Notes: generated from the letters alone by a model not told the origin. Shown: positions 1 to 6,213, counted from the first letter of the stretch. The stretch is DNA of 6,666 bases from Promethearchaeota archaeon (GCA_019057975.1 JAHLWJ010000249.1:1-6666), one strand, 5' to 3'. Numbers and translations: made by a program.

Positions 1-2360
1 AAGGCCCGAATAGCCTGATTACAGTTTTCGACCTTATTTTGCTCCTCTGAAAGGGCGAAATAAGCTATTCCCTGGTTCCATTGAATTAAAGAATAACCAA
101 GGTCATGATTTTCTCGGATATAGAACTCTAATGCCTCATTTAAAGCTTGTATAGCCTTATTAATGTTCTCGGCCTTATCTTGAACAGTGGCAAGGATACA
201 ATAGGCATTTCCTAGTGCAGTCTTAACCTGAACATAATTTCTAGGGGAACTCTTTAGATTATAGAATTTTAATACTTCATTAAAAGCCTGGATGGCCTGA
301 TTACAGTTTTCGGCCGTGTTTTGAACCTTGGCAAGGTTGATATATGTGCCTCCAAGGTAGTTTTTTGCCAATGCATAATCAAAAGGCGAATCCTCTATTT
401 TATAGAATTCTAATGCTTCATATAAGGCTTGAATAGATTTATTACAATTCTCGGCCGTGTCTTGAACCTCGGAAAGGATACTGTAAGCCCACCCAATACT
501 TGCCATAATTTGTGCATAATCTAAAGGATGATCCTCTGGGGTATAATATTTTAAGGCTTTTTTAAAAGCTTGAATAGCTATATTAGAATTCCTGGATTTA
601 TCTTGAACGTTGGCAAGGATATTATAAGTTAATCCAAGATTAAACATTGTTCTCGCGTAATCCATAGGATAATCCTTAGGGGTGTAAAATTTTAAGGCTT
701 CATTGAAAGCTTGAATAGACTTATTACAATTCCCGACTGTGTCTTGAATTTCGGCAAGGATACTATAAGCAATTCCAATACTTTCCATAGCTTGAGCATA
801 ATCTAAAGGATGATCCTCTGGGGTATAATATTTTAAGGCTTTTTTAAATACTTGGATAGATTTAATACAATTCCCGACTTTGTCTTGAATTTCGGCAAGA
901 GCGCCAGAGGCAGATCCCCCTACAATTTCCCCATATGTAATCCCTAGATTTTTCAAAGTCTTGGCATAATCTAAAGGATATTTCTCTGGAGTATAATATT
1001 CTAAGGCTTCATTAAAAGCTTGGATAGCCTTATTAATGTTCTCGGCCTTATCTTGAACATTGGAAAGAGTGCCATAAGCAGCGCCCAAGTTGTTTAAAAT
1101 AACTGCATACTCCATGGGGAAATCTTCTTGGTTGTAAAACCGTAAGGCCTCCTGATTGGCTTGAATAGCCTTATTACAGTTTTTGACTTTGTTTTCGACT
1201 TTATCATGAACCTGGGCGAGAATAGCATGCACTATGCCCAAGTTGCTTAAAATATCGGCATAATCCATGGGGAAATCTTCTTGGTTGTAAAACCGTAAGG
1301 CCTCCTGATTGGCTTGAATAGCCTTATTACAGTTTTCGACTTTGTTTTCGACTTTATCATGAACCTGGGCAACATCTTTATAAACAATACCCAGGCTGCT
1401 TTGCGTTCTAGCATATTTAAGTGGATAATCCTCAATAGGATAGAATTTCAAAGCCTCATGAAAAGCTTGAATAGCCTTATTACAGTTTTCGAGTGTATTT
1501 TTCTTTTTAGAAATAATTAAATAAGAACTACCCAAATCAAATTGTATATTGGCATAACTTTTGGGGTAATTCTCTGGGGTATGTAATTTCAAGCAATTTT
1601 CAAAAGCTTGAATACTTTGAAGAATTTTCTTTATAAAAGTTTCTACATTATTTAATTCCAAATATATTGAAGCAATTTTTATAAGCGTGTATGCTCTTTG
1701 AGAATCATTATTCAATCTTATACTTTCCTTTAGAGAATCCTCAAAATATTTTAGTGCATCTTCCCATTTTTTTAATTCAAAATAACAACAACCTAGATAA
1801 TAATAATTTAATGCTTCCAAAATTGATTTAGGTTTTTTATCCTTAATTTTTTCAACATAATCAAGAGCTTTATTAAAATTTAGCATAGCATCTTGTATTT
1901 CATTTAAATTAAAGTAACACATTCCTATTAAATCATAAGCACTTACTTTGTTGTCATCAAGCGATGGGCAATAGTTAAGAATTTCTTTATATTGCCTAAT
2001 TGCTTCCTTATAATTTCCTTTGCTTTCATATTTTTTGCCCTCACCAAAATAATGCATAAATAATGGTTGATACCCAAGACTTTCTATGTAGCTTTCAGGC
2101 AATCCCTTAATCATTAGTCTGCTCTTTTGCACTTCATTGTTTAAAATAAAATTTTCTCGTTGTTGCTTAATATTTTCCTGAATGATTTTTTTTTCTTCAT
2201 ATCTATTATCTATTATATTATATACATTTATTCCTGCTATCAATATTACTATTATAATTCTTATTATATTCCTTTTGTTTCCTTTTATGCCTAATTTTGG
2301 AAATATTTTTAATTCTAAGATAAGCATCAATATAACAGTAATAATGTTTAAATAAAACAT
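1..2360 (-). CDS. Membrane-anchored TPR-repeat protein, C-terminus beyond window (partial)
   Basis: The frame stays open for 786 codons from the ATG at 2360 to the left edge with no stop, so the C-terminus is missing. Residues about 2-17 and 35-50 are hydrophobic and probably cross the membrane. The short loop between them is lysine/arginine-rich, so by the positive-inside rule the rest may lie outside the cytoplasm (inference). Residues about 95-245 read as ordinary 34-residue TPRs. From about residue 250 there is a run of 47-residue units of the form NKAIQAFNEALKFY, then PxDYA, then NLGxAY. This is the TPR variety seen in large bacterial and archaeal repeat proteins, some of which end in a CHAT protease; nothing here shows what this one ends in. 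A ribosome site GAGAGGG at 2371-2377 lies 10 bases before the ATG. An in-frame GTG at 2366 is a second possible start. Probable role: protein-protein scaffold, partner unknown. Confidence 0.88.
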   Translation of the reverse strand, partial: MFYLNIITVILMLILELKIFPKLGIKGNKRNIIRIIIVILIAGINVYNIIDNRYEEKKIIQENIKQQRENFILNNEVQKSRLMIKGLPESYIESLGYQPLFMHYFGEGKKYESKGNYKEAIRQYKEILNYCPSLDDNKVSAYDLIGMCYFNLNEIQDAMLNFNKALDYVEKIKDKKPKSILEALNYYYLGCCYFELKKWEDALKYFEDSLKESIRLNNDSQRAYTLIKIASIYLELNNVETFIKKILQSIQAFENCLKLHTPENYPKSYANIQFDLGSSYLIISKKKNTLENCNKAIQAFHEALKFYPIEDYPLKYARTQSSLGIVYKDVAQVHDKVENKVENCNKAIQANQEALRFYNQEDFPMDYADILSNLGIVHAILAQVHDKVENKVKNCNKAIQANQEALRFYNQEDFPMEYAVILNNLGAAYGTLSNVQDKAENINKAIQAFNEALEYYTPEKYPLDYAKTLKNLGITYGEIVGGSASGALAEIQDKVGNCIKSIQVFKKALKYYTPEDHPLDYAQAMESIGIAYSILAEIQDTVGNCNKSIQAFNEALKFYTPKDYPMDYARTMFNLGLTYNILANVQDKSRNSNIAIQAFKKALKYYTPEDHPLDYAQIMASIGWAYSILSEVQDTAENCNKSIQALYEALEFYKIEDSPFDYALAKNYLGGTYINLAKVQNTAENCNQAIQAFNEVLKFYNLKSSPRNYVQVKTALGNAYCILATVQDKAENINKAIQALNEALEFYIRENHDLGYSLIQWNQGIAYFALSEEQNKVENCNQAIRA
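514..848 (-). repeat. Pair of identical 53-base tracts two units apart
   Basis: Bases 514-566 and 796-848 are identical over 53 bases, at a distance of 282, exactly two 141-base units. The unit between them differs in the same stretch. This fits either duplication of a two-unit block or gene conversion between alternate repeats. Confidence 0.85.
1084..1370 (-). repeat. Recent 153-base tandem duplication inside the TPR array
   Basis: Bases 1084-1217 and 1237-1370 agree at all but about five of 134 positions by eye, and 1112-1217 versus 1265-1370 at all but one. Other neighbouring units are clearly less alike. Both copies carry a 12-base micro-duplication (GTCGAAAACAAA followed by GTCRAAAAC) that adds VENK to each unit. 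The micro-duplication therefore came before the copying of the whole unit. Confidence 0.9.
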
Positions 2361-2514
2361 AGTCACAATACCCTCTCATTGATTAACACTATTTGTATTC
2401 CCAATTTAACCGTAAATTGAACTTTCCCCAACTTATTATTACGACAGATGTTTTCTAAAATACTTCACTTACTATTAATAATCCTTCTTTTTTGGGAATA
2501 ATAATTTATAAATA

Positions 2515-2543
2515 TAAAAAGCCCTCCAACAAATGCCAAAGGG
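2515..2543 (-). terminator. Likely intrinsic terminator behind the orphan gene
   Basis: Read on the minus strand, CCCTTT (2543-2538) pairs with GGAGGG (2527-2522), using G-U wobbles, around a ten-base loop. C and then TTTTT follow at once (2521-2516). It sits about 40 bases after the stop at 2581 and before the TPR gene, so it would separate the two transcripts. Confidence 0.55.
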
Positions 2544-2548
2544 TTTGA

Positions 2549-2576
2549 AATTGCCTGGCTCCCCTAGCAATTTTTC
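2549..2576. terminator. Second hairpin, possible terminator reading right
   Basis: AAATTGC and GCAATTT form a seven-base stem with an inner GG/CC pair. On the plus strand it runs into TTTTTC; on the minus strand the T run is short. No plus-strand gene ends here, so it may only stop antisense transcription or protect the 3' end of the transcript from the gene at 2581-3423. Confidence 0.35.
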
Positions 2577-2580
2577 TAAC

Positions 2581-3423
2581 CTAATTAAGATTTGTTAGAT
2601 TTAAAATAGAATAAATAAGGCTTATTGTTTCATTGTATAATATTTGAATATGATTCTTTGATTGCTCATTTCTATTTTTTAATATATTGGATAAGCTACC
2701 TATAATACGATCATAATCAGTTTTCATAGCTATTAATTGAGCATATTCAACACTATCTTTTCCGTTTTTAGCTAAACAATTACACATAGAATTCCATTTG
2801 AATCCTTGCCTAGGTAAATCATATTTTTTATTCTTTATATTTTCTAATTCACCTTGAAATTTATATATTAGATTTCTTAAGTAATTTGCAAATGTTGCAC
2901 TGTCAATTAAATCAACTTGGTACTTTTTATAAAAAACAATTGTTTCAATGAATATTTTAGATATATCTTCGCTTATATTACCAAGCATTAATTTTATTCT
3001 ATTTATTCTTTTTTGATCATTTTGAAAAGATTCATATTGTTGAATAACTGTATTACAAGGAGTTAGATATAATGAATTGGCTTTAATTGACGGGTAATCA
3101 ATAATATCTAAGGCCATGAGGCAACCAGATGTTGTTAGACCAGTACCTGTAGAAAATACATTAATATTTATTGTGGGAATATTTGGGATATGATCCTGCA
3201 TATAACTATATCGAGAATCTTCTGATTCAAGCAACCTATCGCCTTTTTTTTCAATTAAATCGGCAGGGATGGAGTCAATAATACGGTAAAGCATTTCATT
3301 TTCATGTTTTAAATCTACAAGATATTTTATTGCTTTATTATTTTGCTTTACGGTATTAATATTTCGATCTAGCGAATTTTGTGTTTTTTTTAATTTAGCA
3401 AGTAATTTAGTTTTTTTACCCAT
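2581..3423 (-). CDS. Hypothetical protein, 280 residues, N-terminal coiled coil
   Basis: I do not recognise a family. The first 50 or so residues are lysine-, asparagine- and glutamine-rich and probably form a coiled coil. Residues about 80-105 form a more hydrophobic, likely beta-strand stretch containing STGTGLTTSG. The rest looks mainly helical. There is no signal peptide or membrane segment, so it is probably cytoplasmic. The ATG at 3423 has a strong ribosome site, AGGGGA (3437-3432), eight bases ahead. The gene follows the DUF4365 gene with about 100 bases between, and a likely terminator lies just past its stop. It may be the third cassette of the array, which would fit its lack of obvious relatives, but its downstream attC cannot be seen. 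A role beside the nuclease-like neighbour is possible but unsupported by any motif. Confidence 0.72.
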   Translation of the reverse strand: MGKKTKLLAKLKKTQNSLDRNINTVKQNNKAIKYLVDLKHENEMLYRIIDSIPADLIEKKGDRLLESEDSRYSYMQDHIPNIPTININVFSTGTGLTTSGCLMALDIIDYPSIKANSLYLTPCNTVIQQYESFQNDQKRINRIKLMLGNISEDISKIFIETIVFYKKYQVDLIDSATFANYLRNLIYKFQGELENIKNKKYDLPRQGFKWNSMCNCLAKNGKDSVEYAQLIAMKTDYDRIIGSLSNILKNRNEQSKNHIQILYNETISLIYSILNLTNLN

Positions 3424-3439
3424 AATTCATTTCCCCTAT

Positions 3440-3509
3440 AAATAACCAAGTTTGGGCACAAATTTAAAACTTACATTCACCCTGATATTAATTTTACAAC
3501 ACGTTATGC
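3440..3509 (-). other. Weak attC-like site between orphan and DUF4365 genes
   Basis: On the minus strand GCATAAC (3509-3503) fits the R'' core of an integron attC site apart from one base, and sits 14 bases after the DUF4365 stop. A matching R' could be GTTATTT (3446-3440), agreeing at five of seven pairing positions and giving a 70-base site. The inner L boxes are poor, with only AAAATT/AATTT pairing visible. Either the site has decayed or only its right half is real. Confidence 0.35.
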
Positions 3510-4591
3510 GTAACCTTTCTTTGCCTAACCATACAGGTCAAGACAGCCATATTTGATAAGATGTTTTATTAATTCAGGGATATACATAGACTCCTCTTTT
3601 GGAATTGTTTTCAATAATTCGATGCTCTCTTTTCCCTTATGGTATGAATAAATGATTGATGCAACTTCACGAAGATGAATTTCCATTTTATTGTCCTTTA
3701 TTATTTCTTCCAAAAATTTTTCAAAGTTTGGAATGAAGGAAACTATGGCTTCAACAGACTGTCCTAGAGTACCTCTTGCAATCCTATTTTCTTCATCAAC
3801 AAAAGCTAAAAGCTTCAAAATTTGCTCTTTTCCAAAAGTAAATATCTGAGTTTTTCCAAATTCTCGAGCTTCTTCAGTCAGGGTGTCCTTATAATATGCT
3901 ATATCAGGATGCCCAGGTATATGTGCCAAGATGCAAATAAGAATCCTAGGTATATCTTCAATATCTTTTGTTTTGAAATAATCAATTATAAGCTGCCAAG
4001 ATTCATTTCGGTCAGCATATTTTTTATGTAATGCATATAGACCTAAATAAACCTCATCTAGTTTGTCAGAAGCAAACAATGTTTTGGCTAATTTAAATGA
4101 AATATTAGGGACTTTATTCGAAAGATGTTGAACAAATATTGAAAGAAAGGTTTTCTTGTTGAGTTGATTTGCGCGCGTTCGCTCAAAAAAGATTATTGTA
4201 TCTTTAGGATTATTTTTTAGATAAGTCTTAATATTAATCCAATATGCATCACCATTCTTTGGGATATAAACGATTCCATAAACTGGCAGATGATAATTTA
4301 TCCAATAGTCAAAGTGATTTTTGACAGGTATTTTACAGAGATTTTTTTCCTTGTTAAAGTATGATTTCCCCGACTTTATTTGTGCTGCAATAAGTTTACC
4401 GGTTGGCTTTTCGTTTTTTATAATTTCTATCATAGCATCGATACCTAGGTCGTTATTAGCATTTATTTCATGAAAGATACAATTATTATGGTCAACAATT
4501 GAACGAATAAAGTCAACTCCAATCTTAGAAGTCGAATTTGTTTTGGTATATTTCAGATTATGCATTTTCTTTCCTTTAGGTTACGTATACC
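3503..4591. repeat. Inverted repeats bounding the DUF4365 cassette
   Basis: GTTATGCGTAACCT on the plus strand at 3503-3516 matches GGTATACGTAACCT on the minus strand at 4591-4578 at 12 of 14 positions. The repeats enclose the gene and little else. The first seven bases of each arm are the R-type core positions of an integron cassette. The agreement runs seven bases further into the cassette on both sides. Confidence 0.65.
3525..4565 (-). CDS. DUF4365-domain protein, predicted restriction-like nuclease fold
   Basis: Residues about 10-125 match the DUF4365 pattern: an N-terminal helix with IG, then NDLGID (38-43), then AAQIKSG (60-66), then DYWINYHLPVYGIVY (86-100) and AYW (107-109). D43 with Q62-x-K64 is the D...QxK arrangement of PD-(D/E)xK enzymes, so it probably cuts or binds nucleic acid (family-level inference). 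Residues about 160-346 are helical with a HEAT-like feel and carry no motif I know; they may recognise a partner or target. The ATG at 4565 has AAGGA six bases ahead, directly next to the cassette boundary repeat. DUF4365 proteins often occur near anti-phage systems, so defence is a fair guess. The stop codon lies inside GGTTAGGC. No signal peptide or membrane segment is present. Confidence 0.82.
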   Translation of the reverse strand: MHNLKYTKTNSTSKIGVDFIRSIVDHNNCIFHEINANNDLGIDAMIEIIKNEKPTGKLIAAQIKSGKSYFNKEKNLCKIPVKNHFDYWINYHLPVYGIVYIPKNGDAYWINIKTYLKNNPKDTIIFFERTRANQLNKKTFLSIFVQHLSNKVPNISFKLAKTLFASDKLDEVYLGLYALHKKYADRNESWQLIIDYFKTKDIEDIPRILICILAHIPGHPDIAYYKDTLTEEAREFGKTQIFTFGKEQILKLLAFVDEENRIARGTLGQSVEAIVSFIPNFEKFLEEIIKDNKMEIHLREVASIIYSYHKGKESIELLKTIPKEESMYIPELIKHLIKYGCLDLYG

Positions 4592-4678
4592 GTTTCGCCG
4601 ATATGAGAAGTTGCGACCATAGGGAGCAATTTGGGTGGAGCGACTGAAAGGAGCGAAACCTTATATCGGCTGTTAGGC
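4585..4678 (-). other. attC-like integron recombination site behind the methyltransferase
   Basis: Read leftward, the R'' core GCCTAAC (4678-4672) fits RYYYAAC. After one base comes L'' GCCGATAT (4670-4663), a loop region of 58 bases, L' ATATCGGC (4604-4597) as its exact complement, a five-base spacer GAAAC, and GGTATAC (4591-4585) at the R' position, where GTTRRRY is expected. The second base of R' differs from consensus. The loop can fold further through AGTTGC/GCGACT. Length (94 bases), order of boxes and position 37 bases after a stop codon all fit attC; the sequence codes for nothing. Confidence 0.62.
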
Positions 4679-5638
4679 GCTGTGCAAATATTATTAAGAA
4701 CCTTTTTCTATTTCTTATCTTTTAACTTCAGCAAGAGCTATTCGCTCAATTCCAAATACGTCTAAACCAAGGTTTGCCTTTTTCATATATCGTTCCTTCA
4801 TCTCTATTGATCCAATATCTTCAATAAGAGAAAGATGATATTCTGAAAGATAATCACTTATACCTTTCGGGTCCAAGCCATAAATCCACATTTTAAATCC
4901 TTTAACCATCCATTTATAATAGCTCTTTTTTGCAACATTATTGAGGTCTTTGCCCTCAATAAGACTTTTTAGAACGTAGGTAAAGACAATTTTACTGCCA
5001 GGAGCAGTCTGCGCTACATATTTTAATATATTGTCATTGGTTTCTTTTGAAATATATTGCGTAACTCCTTCTAAGATAAAAAGAGTCTTAGAGGTTAAAT
5101 TGTATCCTGCTTTTTTTAATTCAGTATCAAGACTTTGCTTCTCAAAATCAATTGGAACATAAACAACATGATTTGGAAGCTTTCCTAATATTTTCATTAT
5201 TTTTTCTTTTTTCTTTTTTATTATAGATGGATAATCCACCTCAAAGTAACGTATGTTTTCTATACCTGGAATATAATAAGCACGGCAATCATATCCAGCA
5301 CCCAAGTTGACAACTGACTCAAGACCCTTTTTTGCAATACTATCTTTTATTACATCATCTATATAACGAAAACGGCAAAAAAACCAACCCATCTCCCCAG
5401 GACTACTTTTTTCTCCCCATTTCATAAGGAAATCAAATATTTTGGGTGAATGCATGAGAAATATAAAAAATTTGTAAAGAGGTGACAATAATTTTTCAGA
5501 ATATGGATCTTCAAAAAGCCGCTTTTCTTTAGGATATAAATTTCCTGTAGCTCTTACATAAGCAACACCCATACCTGTATCAATTGCTTTCATAATTTTA
5601 CTTCTTGTTTAAATATTAATATTTGCATTGCGCCTAAC
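4672..5638. repeat. Inverted repeats bounding the methyltransferase cassette
   Basis: The plus strand at 4672-4696 and the minus strand at 5638-5614 both begin GTTAGGCGC and continue through TGCAAATATTA, agreeing at 22 of 25 positions. Only the methyltransferase gene lies between. An integron cassette is expected to begin with GTTRRRY and end with RYYYAAC, which gives the first seven bases. The further 18 are unusual and would lengthen the foot of the attC stem in a circular cassette. Confidence 0.8.
4715..5593 (-). CDS. SAM-dependent methyltransferase, TIGR00027 / LCM-like family
   Basis: At 292 residues this is full length for the TIGR00027 family, relatives of leucine carboxyl methyltransferase. 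Visible landmarks: FRYIDD (75-80); the SAM-binding loop VVNLGAGYDCRAY (94-106); the acidic FEVDYP (117-122), whose E or D should hold the ribose; PIDFE (147-151); and LEGVTQY (174-180), the family's EGVxxYL motif. It should transfer a methyl group from SAM to a small molecule or carboxylate, but the substrate cannot be read from sequence. The protein is probably soluble. The ATG at 5593 keeps the family's N-terminus; only a weak AGAAG precedes it. The gene is enclosed by inverted repeats ending in integron-type core sites, so it looks like a mobile cassette, and it is the first gene behind the promoter at 5671-5698. Confidence 0.9.
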   Translation of the reverse strand: MKAIDTGMGVAYVRATGNLYPKEKRLFEDPYSEKLLSPLYKFFIFLMHSPKIFDFLMKWGEKSSPGEMGWFFCRFRYIDDVIKDSIAKKGLESVVNLGAGYDCRAYYIPGIENIRYFEVDYPSIIKKKKEKIMKILGKLPNHVVYVPIDFEKQSLDTELKKAGYNLTSKTLFILEGVTQYISKETNDNILKYVAQTAPGSKIVFTYVLKSLIEGKDLNNVAKKSYYKWMVKGFKMWIYGLDPKGISDYLSEYHLSLIEDIGSIEMKERYMKKANLGLDVFGIERIALAEVKR

Positions 5639-5648
5639 TTGTTTATAT
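5632..5648 (-). other. attI-like junction at the head of the cassette array
   Basis: On the minus strand ATATAAACAA is followed by GTTAGGC (5638-5632). The integron attI1 site ends in a closely similar way, with AAAACAAAG before TTAGGC. No L''/L' inverted pair is found upstream, as expected for attI rather than attC. No integrase gene lies next to it here, so a secondary insertion site used by a distant integrase is equally possible. Confidence 0.4.
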
Positions 5649-5650
5649 CT

Positions 5651-5662
5651 GAACTCGAGTTC
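5651..5662. promoter_or_regulatory. Perfect palindrome GAACTCGAGTTC, possible operator
   Basis: The 12-base perfect palindrome begins nine bases downstream of the -10 candidate, about where transcription would begin, which is a good place for a repressor. It fits GAAC-N4-GTTC, the core of the Gram-positive LexA (SOS) box. A chance palindrome, or one belonging to another regulator, cannot be excluded. Confidence 0.4.
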
Positions 5663-5670
5663 TTTATTTT

Positions 5671-5698
5671 AGTTTATACTTTTAAGAGAGTTTGTCAA
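5671..5698 (-). promoter_or_regulatory. Candidate sigma-70-type promoter for the cassette genes
   Basis: TTGACA (5698-5693) matches the -35 consensus fully. After a 16-base gap, TAAACT (5676-5671) matches four of six -10 positions. It points left, about 80 bases before the methyltransferase ATG, in the place of an integron cassette promoter. Confidence 0.5.
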
Positions 5699-6008
5699 TA
5701 TTACTAAAAAAACCAATTGATAATTCAATATTTTAATATAGCGTCTTGTAAGCCTGTCTATGTGTAACGCAAAGGCAAATATGCAAGTAAAGAAGAGATA
5801 ACAGAGGGAAATTAGAGTTTACAAGAGAATAGAGGTCTAAAAGCGGGGCATATCAGGGGTCACGAAAAATATTCTCTAATTTAAGCGTGTTTTAAGCGCC
5901 TATTTTAAGGTGGCTGGTACGATTCATTAAGTTAGGGTAAATTCGTCGCGTATGCGCCGTTTTAGAAGCTTTTTTAAAAAACGCTAAAAACCTTATATAT
6001 CAACGGTC
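5699..6008. other. Intergenic region without a recognisable gene
   Basis: No open frame with a plausible start and ribosome site is seen on either strand. The left part is AT-rich. The stretch from about 5755 to 5960 is less so and contains GGGG-CATATCA-GGGG (5845-5859), repeated TTTTAAGCG-like words near 5880-5910, and CGCGTATGCGC. None of these amounts to a known RNA or element by eye. Confidence 0.6.
5960..5989. repeat. AT-rich imperfect palindrome behind the YvrJ-like gene
   Basis: TTTTAG and CTAAAA flank TTTTTTAAAAAA, giving a hairpin broken by a few unpaired bases (AAGC against CG). It begins 20 bases after the stop at 6009. It may act as a weak transcription stop for the lysis-like genes, but it lacks the usual GC stem and trailing T run. 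Confidence 0.35.
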
Positions 6009-6212
6009 TTATTGATTTTTAGCAATATCAACCCGTAATTCATTGATTGTCTGTTTGATTTCCTTGATTTCAGCAGTAACATTATGGGAAAATTCCTTTT
6101 GATTCTTCACTATTTCGGTAATAAAAAACTCTAATTTCCATACTAAATATACAGAAAGCACCAGGGGAAAGCCGTTATTTGCTATTAATTTTAGTACATA
6201 TTCAATATCCAA
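6009..6212 (-). CDS. YvrJ-like small membrane protein
   Basis: The likely product has 67 residues. One membrane segment (about residues 7-30, containing LIANNGFPLVLSVYL) is followed by a charged, probably coiled-coil tail that includes EIKEIKQTINEL. The NxGFPxxxSxYL core is the mark of the YvrJ family, small proteins of Bacillus, Clostridia and their phages with no settled function. The frame is open further upstream to 6335, but that stretch overlaps the peptidase gene. I prefer TTG at 6212 because it lies one base after the peptidase stop, has AAAGGA ten bases ahead, and gives the usual family length. Beside a cell-wall peptidase, a holin-like role is tempting but inferred only from context. 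Confidence 0.7.
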   Translation of the reverse strand: MDIEYVLKLIANNGFPLVLSVYLVWKLEFFITEIVKNQKEFSHNVTAEIKEIKQTINELRVDIAKNQ

Positions 6213-6213
6213 T

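Larger units (their letters stand above)
11..1613 (-). repeat. In-gene tandem array of 141-base (47-residue) TPR-like units
   Basis: The same codon of the NKAIQAF motif recurs at 11, 152, 293, 434, 575, 716, 857, 1025, 1166, 1319, 1472 and 1613. Most steps are exactly 141 bases. Three are longer: 168 (27 extra bases, nine residues) between 857 and 1025, and 153 (12 extra bases, four residues) for the two steps between 1166 and 1472. All insertions keep the reading frame, so selection on the protein is evident. The array probably continues past the left edge. Confidence 0.93.

Noticed and set aside
1247..1435. 62-codon frame on the minus strand inside the repeat gene
   Set aside because: It lies in another frame of the TPR gene, whose own frame is continuous and repeat-bearing here.
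1314..1520. 68-codon frame on the plus strand
   Set aside because: It runs antisense to the TPR repeats; its internal similarity simply mirrors the 153-base duplication.
11..1613. CRISPR array
   Set aside because: The period of 141 bases, lack of unique spacers, and an open reading frame through every unit show a protein repeat.
2364..2366. GTG as start of the TPR gene
   Set aside because: It is only four bases from the ribosome site and is a weaker start codon; ATG at 2360, ten bases away, is preferred, though not by much.
3822..4031. 69-codon frame on the plus strand
   Set aside because: It runs antisense to the DUF4365 gene, with no ribosome site or family likeness.
4672..5638. Insertion sequence or MITE ends
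   Set aside because: There are inverted repeats but no transposase and no clear target duplication outside them, and the ends match integron core sites. Kept only as an alternative reading.
5931..5938. GTTAGGGT as another attC core
   Set aside because: Its complement ACCCTAAC does not place a purine at the first core position, and no partner boxes lie within a normal attC length.
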